DNA from: Pseudomonas fulva | Lineage (GTDB): Bacteria; Pseudomonadota; Gammaproteobacteria; Pseudomonadales; Pseudomonadaceae | Direction of reading: 5' to 3' | NCBI RefSeq assembly: GCF_015680705.1 | Contig: NZ_JADNYP010000011.1 | Location: 1 to 64,000, forward strand | DNA: 64,000 bases | Part shown: piece by piece, positions 63,240 through 64,000 of the stretch | How the letters are laid out: every line of letters starts with the position of its first letter | Position numbering within the stretch: position 1 is the stretch's first letter | Notes under the pieces: model-generated | What the model was told of the DNA's origin: nothing | The model's input: only the letters and a program-made list of their open reading frames with translations | Database searches by the model: none | Made by a program: the position numbers and the translations under genes

Positions 63240-63971
63240 ATGTCCCTTCTGTCCGGTGATGCGCGATTGCCCCGCTACCAGCAACTGCGCGACCATCTGG
63301 TCGAGCAGATCGCCAACAACCGCTGGCGCCCGGGCGAGGCGATTCCGACCGAGGCCGCGCTGGCCAGCGAATTCGACATGTCCGTCGGTACCGTGCGCAA
63401 GGCGATCGATGTCCTGGTGGCAGAGGGTGTGCTGGAGCGCCAGCAGGGGCGGGGTACCTTCATCCGCCGTCCACAGTTCCAGTCTTCGCTGTTCCGCTTC
63501 TTCCGCTTCGAATCCGCCACTGGCGAGCGCGCCATGCCCCAAAGCCGCATCCTGTCGATCGAACCGCTCCAGGCCCCATCGGCGGTAGCGCAGGCCCTGG
63601 GCCTGGCGACCGGGGGCGAAGTGATCCGCATCGTCCGTACCCGCCTGCTCGATGCCAAGCCGGTGCTCGCCGAAGAGATCTGGCTGCCACGCCAGCTTTT
63701 CGAGCCGCTGCTGGAAGCCGACCTGGATCGCCAGGGGCCGCTGTTGTACCCGATCTACGAGCAACTGTGTGGCCAAGTGGTCGCCTATGCCGAGGAGACA
63801 CTGACCGCCGAGGCGGTCGATGCGGTTCACGGCCGCCTGCTGCAAGTACCGGCCGAAAGTCCCGTGGTGGTGATCGAGCGCCTGGCCCGCGACTATGCCG
63901 GCAAGCCACTGGAGTGGCGGCGTTCGCGTGGGCATGCGCAGCACTTCCGTTACCGCATCGAGATTCGCTGA
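63240..63971 (+). CDS. GntR-family (HutC/UTRA) transcriptional regulator
   Basis: This 243-residue regulator has an N-terminal GntR winged helix (YQQLRDHLVEQIANNRWRPGEAIPTEAALASEFDMSVGTVRKAIDVLV) and a C-terminal UTRA ligand-binding domain (about 90-235) typical of the HutC subfamily. Ligand and target genes cannot be told; the gene that follows lies outside the window. It is probably autoregulated through the ATATA repeat in its promoter. Confidence 0.9.
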   Translation: MSLLSGDARLPRYQQLRDHLVEQIANNRWRPGEAIPTEAALASEFDMSVGTVRKAIDVLVAEGVLERQQGRGTFIRRPQFQSSLFRFFRFESATGERAMPQSRILSIEPLQAPSAVAQALGLATGGEVIRIVRTRLLDAKPVLAEEIWLPRQLFEPLLEADLDRQGPLLYPIYEQLCGQVVAYAEETLTAEAVDAVHGRLLQVPAESPVVVIERLARDYAGKPLEWRRSRGHAQHFRYRIEIR

Positions 63972-64000
63972 GCCGATCGACCCCGTTTGCCACCTGCCTG

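Overview
The window is chromosomal DNA of a Pseudomonas, most likely from the P. putida group. The evidence is the dense GC-rich coding, the oprH-phoP-phoQ locus, a GacS sensor of Pseudomonas type beside ldhA, and the aerobic cobalamin operon order cobO-cobB-bluB-cobD-cobC-cobQ-cobU-cobT-cobC-cobS. Protein identities rest on recognising family motifs by eye. No database search was run. I saw no rRNA, tRNA, CRISPR array or insertion sequence.

Layout. Bases 1-75 are an almost pure C/G run, probably an artefact at a contig edge. Bases 126-1046 hold a cupin gene and a decayed AraC regulator. Bases 1254-8706 hold class Ia ribonucleotide reductase, nrdB and nrdA, both on the minus strand. The two genes are split by an AT-richer island carrying a PAAR/S-type-pyocin toxin broken by a frameshift and an overlapping immunity gene. 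Bases 9400-16807 hold a phosphopantetheinyl transferase, a dienelactone hydrolase-like protein, oprH-phoP-phoQ, the dicarboxylate carrier dctA behind a sigma-54 promoter, sprT and a Yip1-family membrane protein. Bases 17074-22256 hold ttcA, a 3-methyladenine glycosylase, arsC-wrbA, a TlpA-like lipoprotein, two small genes and ldhA.

Bases 22346-39965 are a core block: gacS, a PirRS-like two-component pair, cysM, rlmD, relA, mazG, a DUF2058 gene, purM-purN-DUF3108, a DUF2066 gene, an AI-2E-family permease and hda. Bases 40091-41405 hold two tandem NlpC/P60 lipoproteins. Bases 41563-50679 are a ten-gene cobalamin operon in which most neighbours overlap. It lies behind a cobalamin riboswitch and a 44-codon leader ORF. 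Bases 50839-63971 hold a GH5 hydrolase, an MFS permease followed by a 40-residue membrane ORF, a secreted glutathione peroxidase, a FadL-type porin, unknown genes, a Sel1-repeat protein, rmuC, a CrbS-type symporter/sensor kinase and a GntR/HutC regulator.

Themes. Several genes connect to DNA replication: nrdA/nrdB with candidate NrdR boxes, a perfect DnaA box upstream of nrdA, hda, and a separate cluster of DnaA-like boxes near 57.27 kb. Regulatory DNA is unusually readable. It includes four in-phase GTTCAG repeats before oprH, a perfect-looking -24/-12 promoter before dctA, and a riboswitch whose terminal hairpin holds the Shine-Dalgarno and start codon of a small ORF overlapping cobO. The best candidates for something undescribed are that leader ORF, the DnaA-box cluster, and the toxin/immunity island between nrdA and nrdB.
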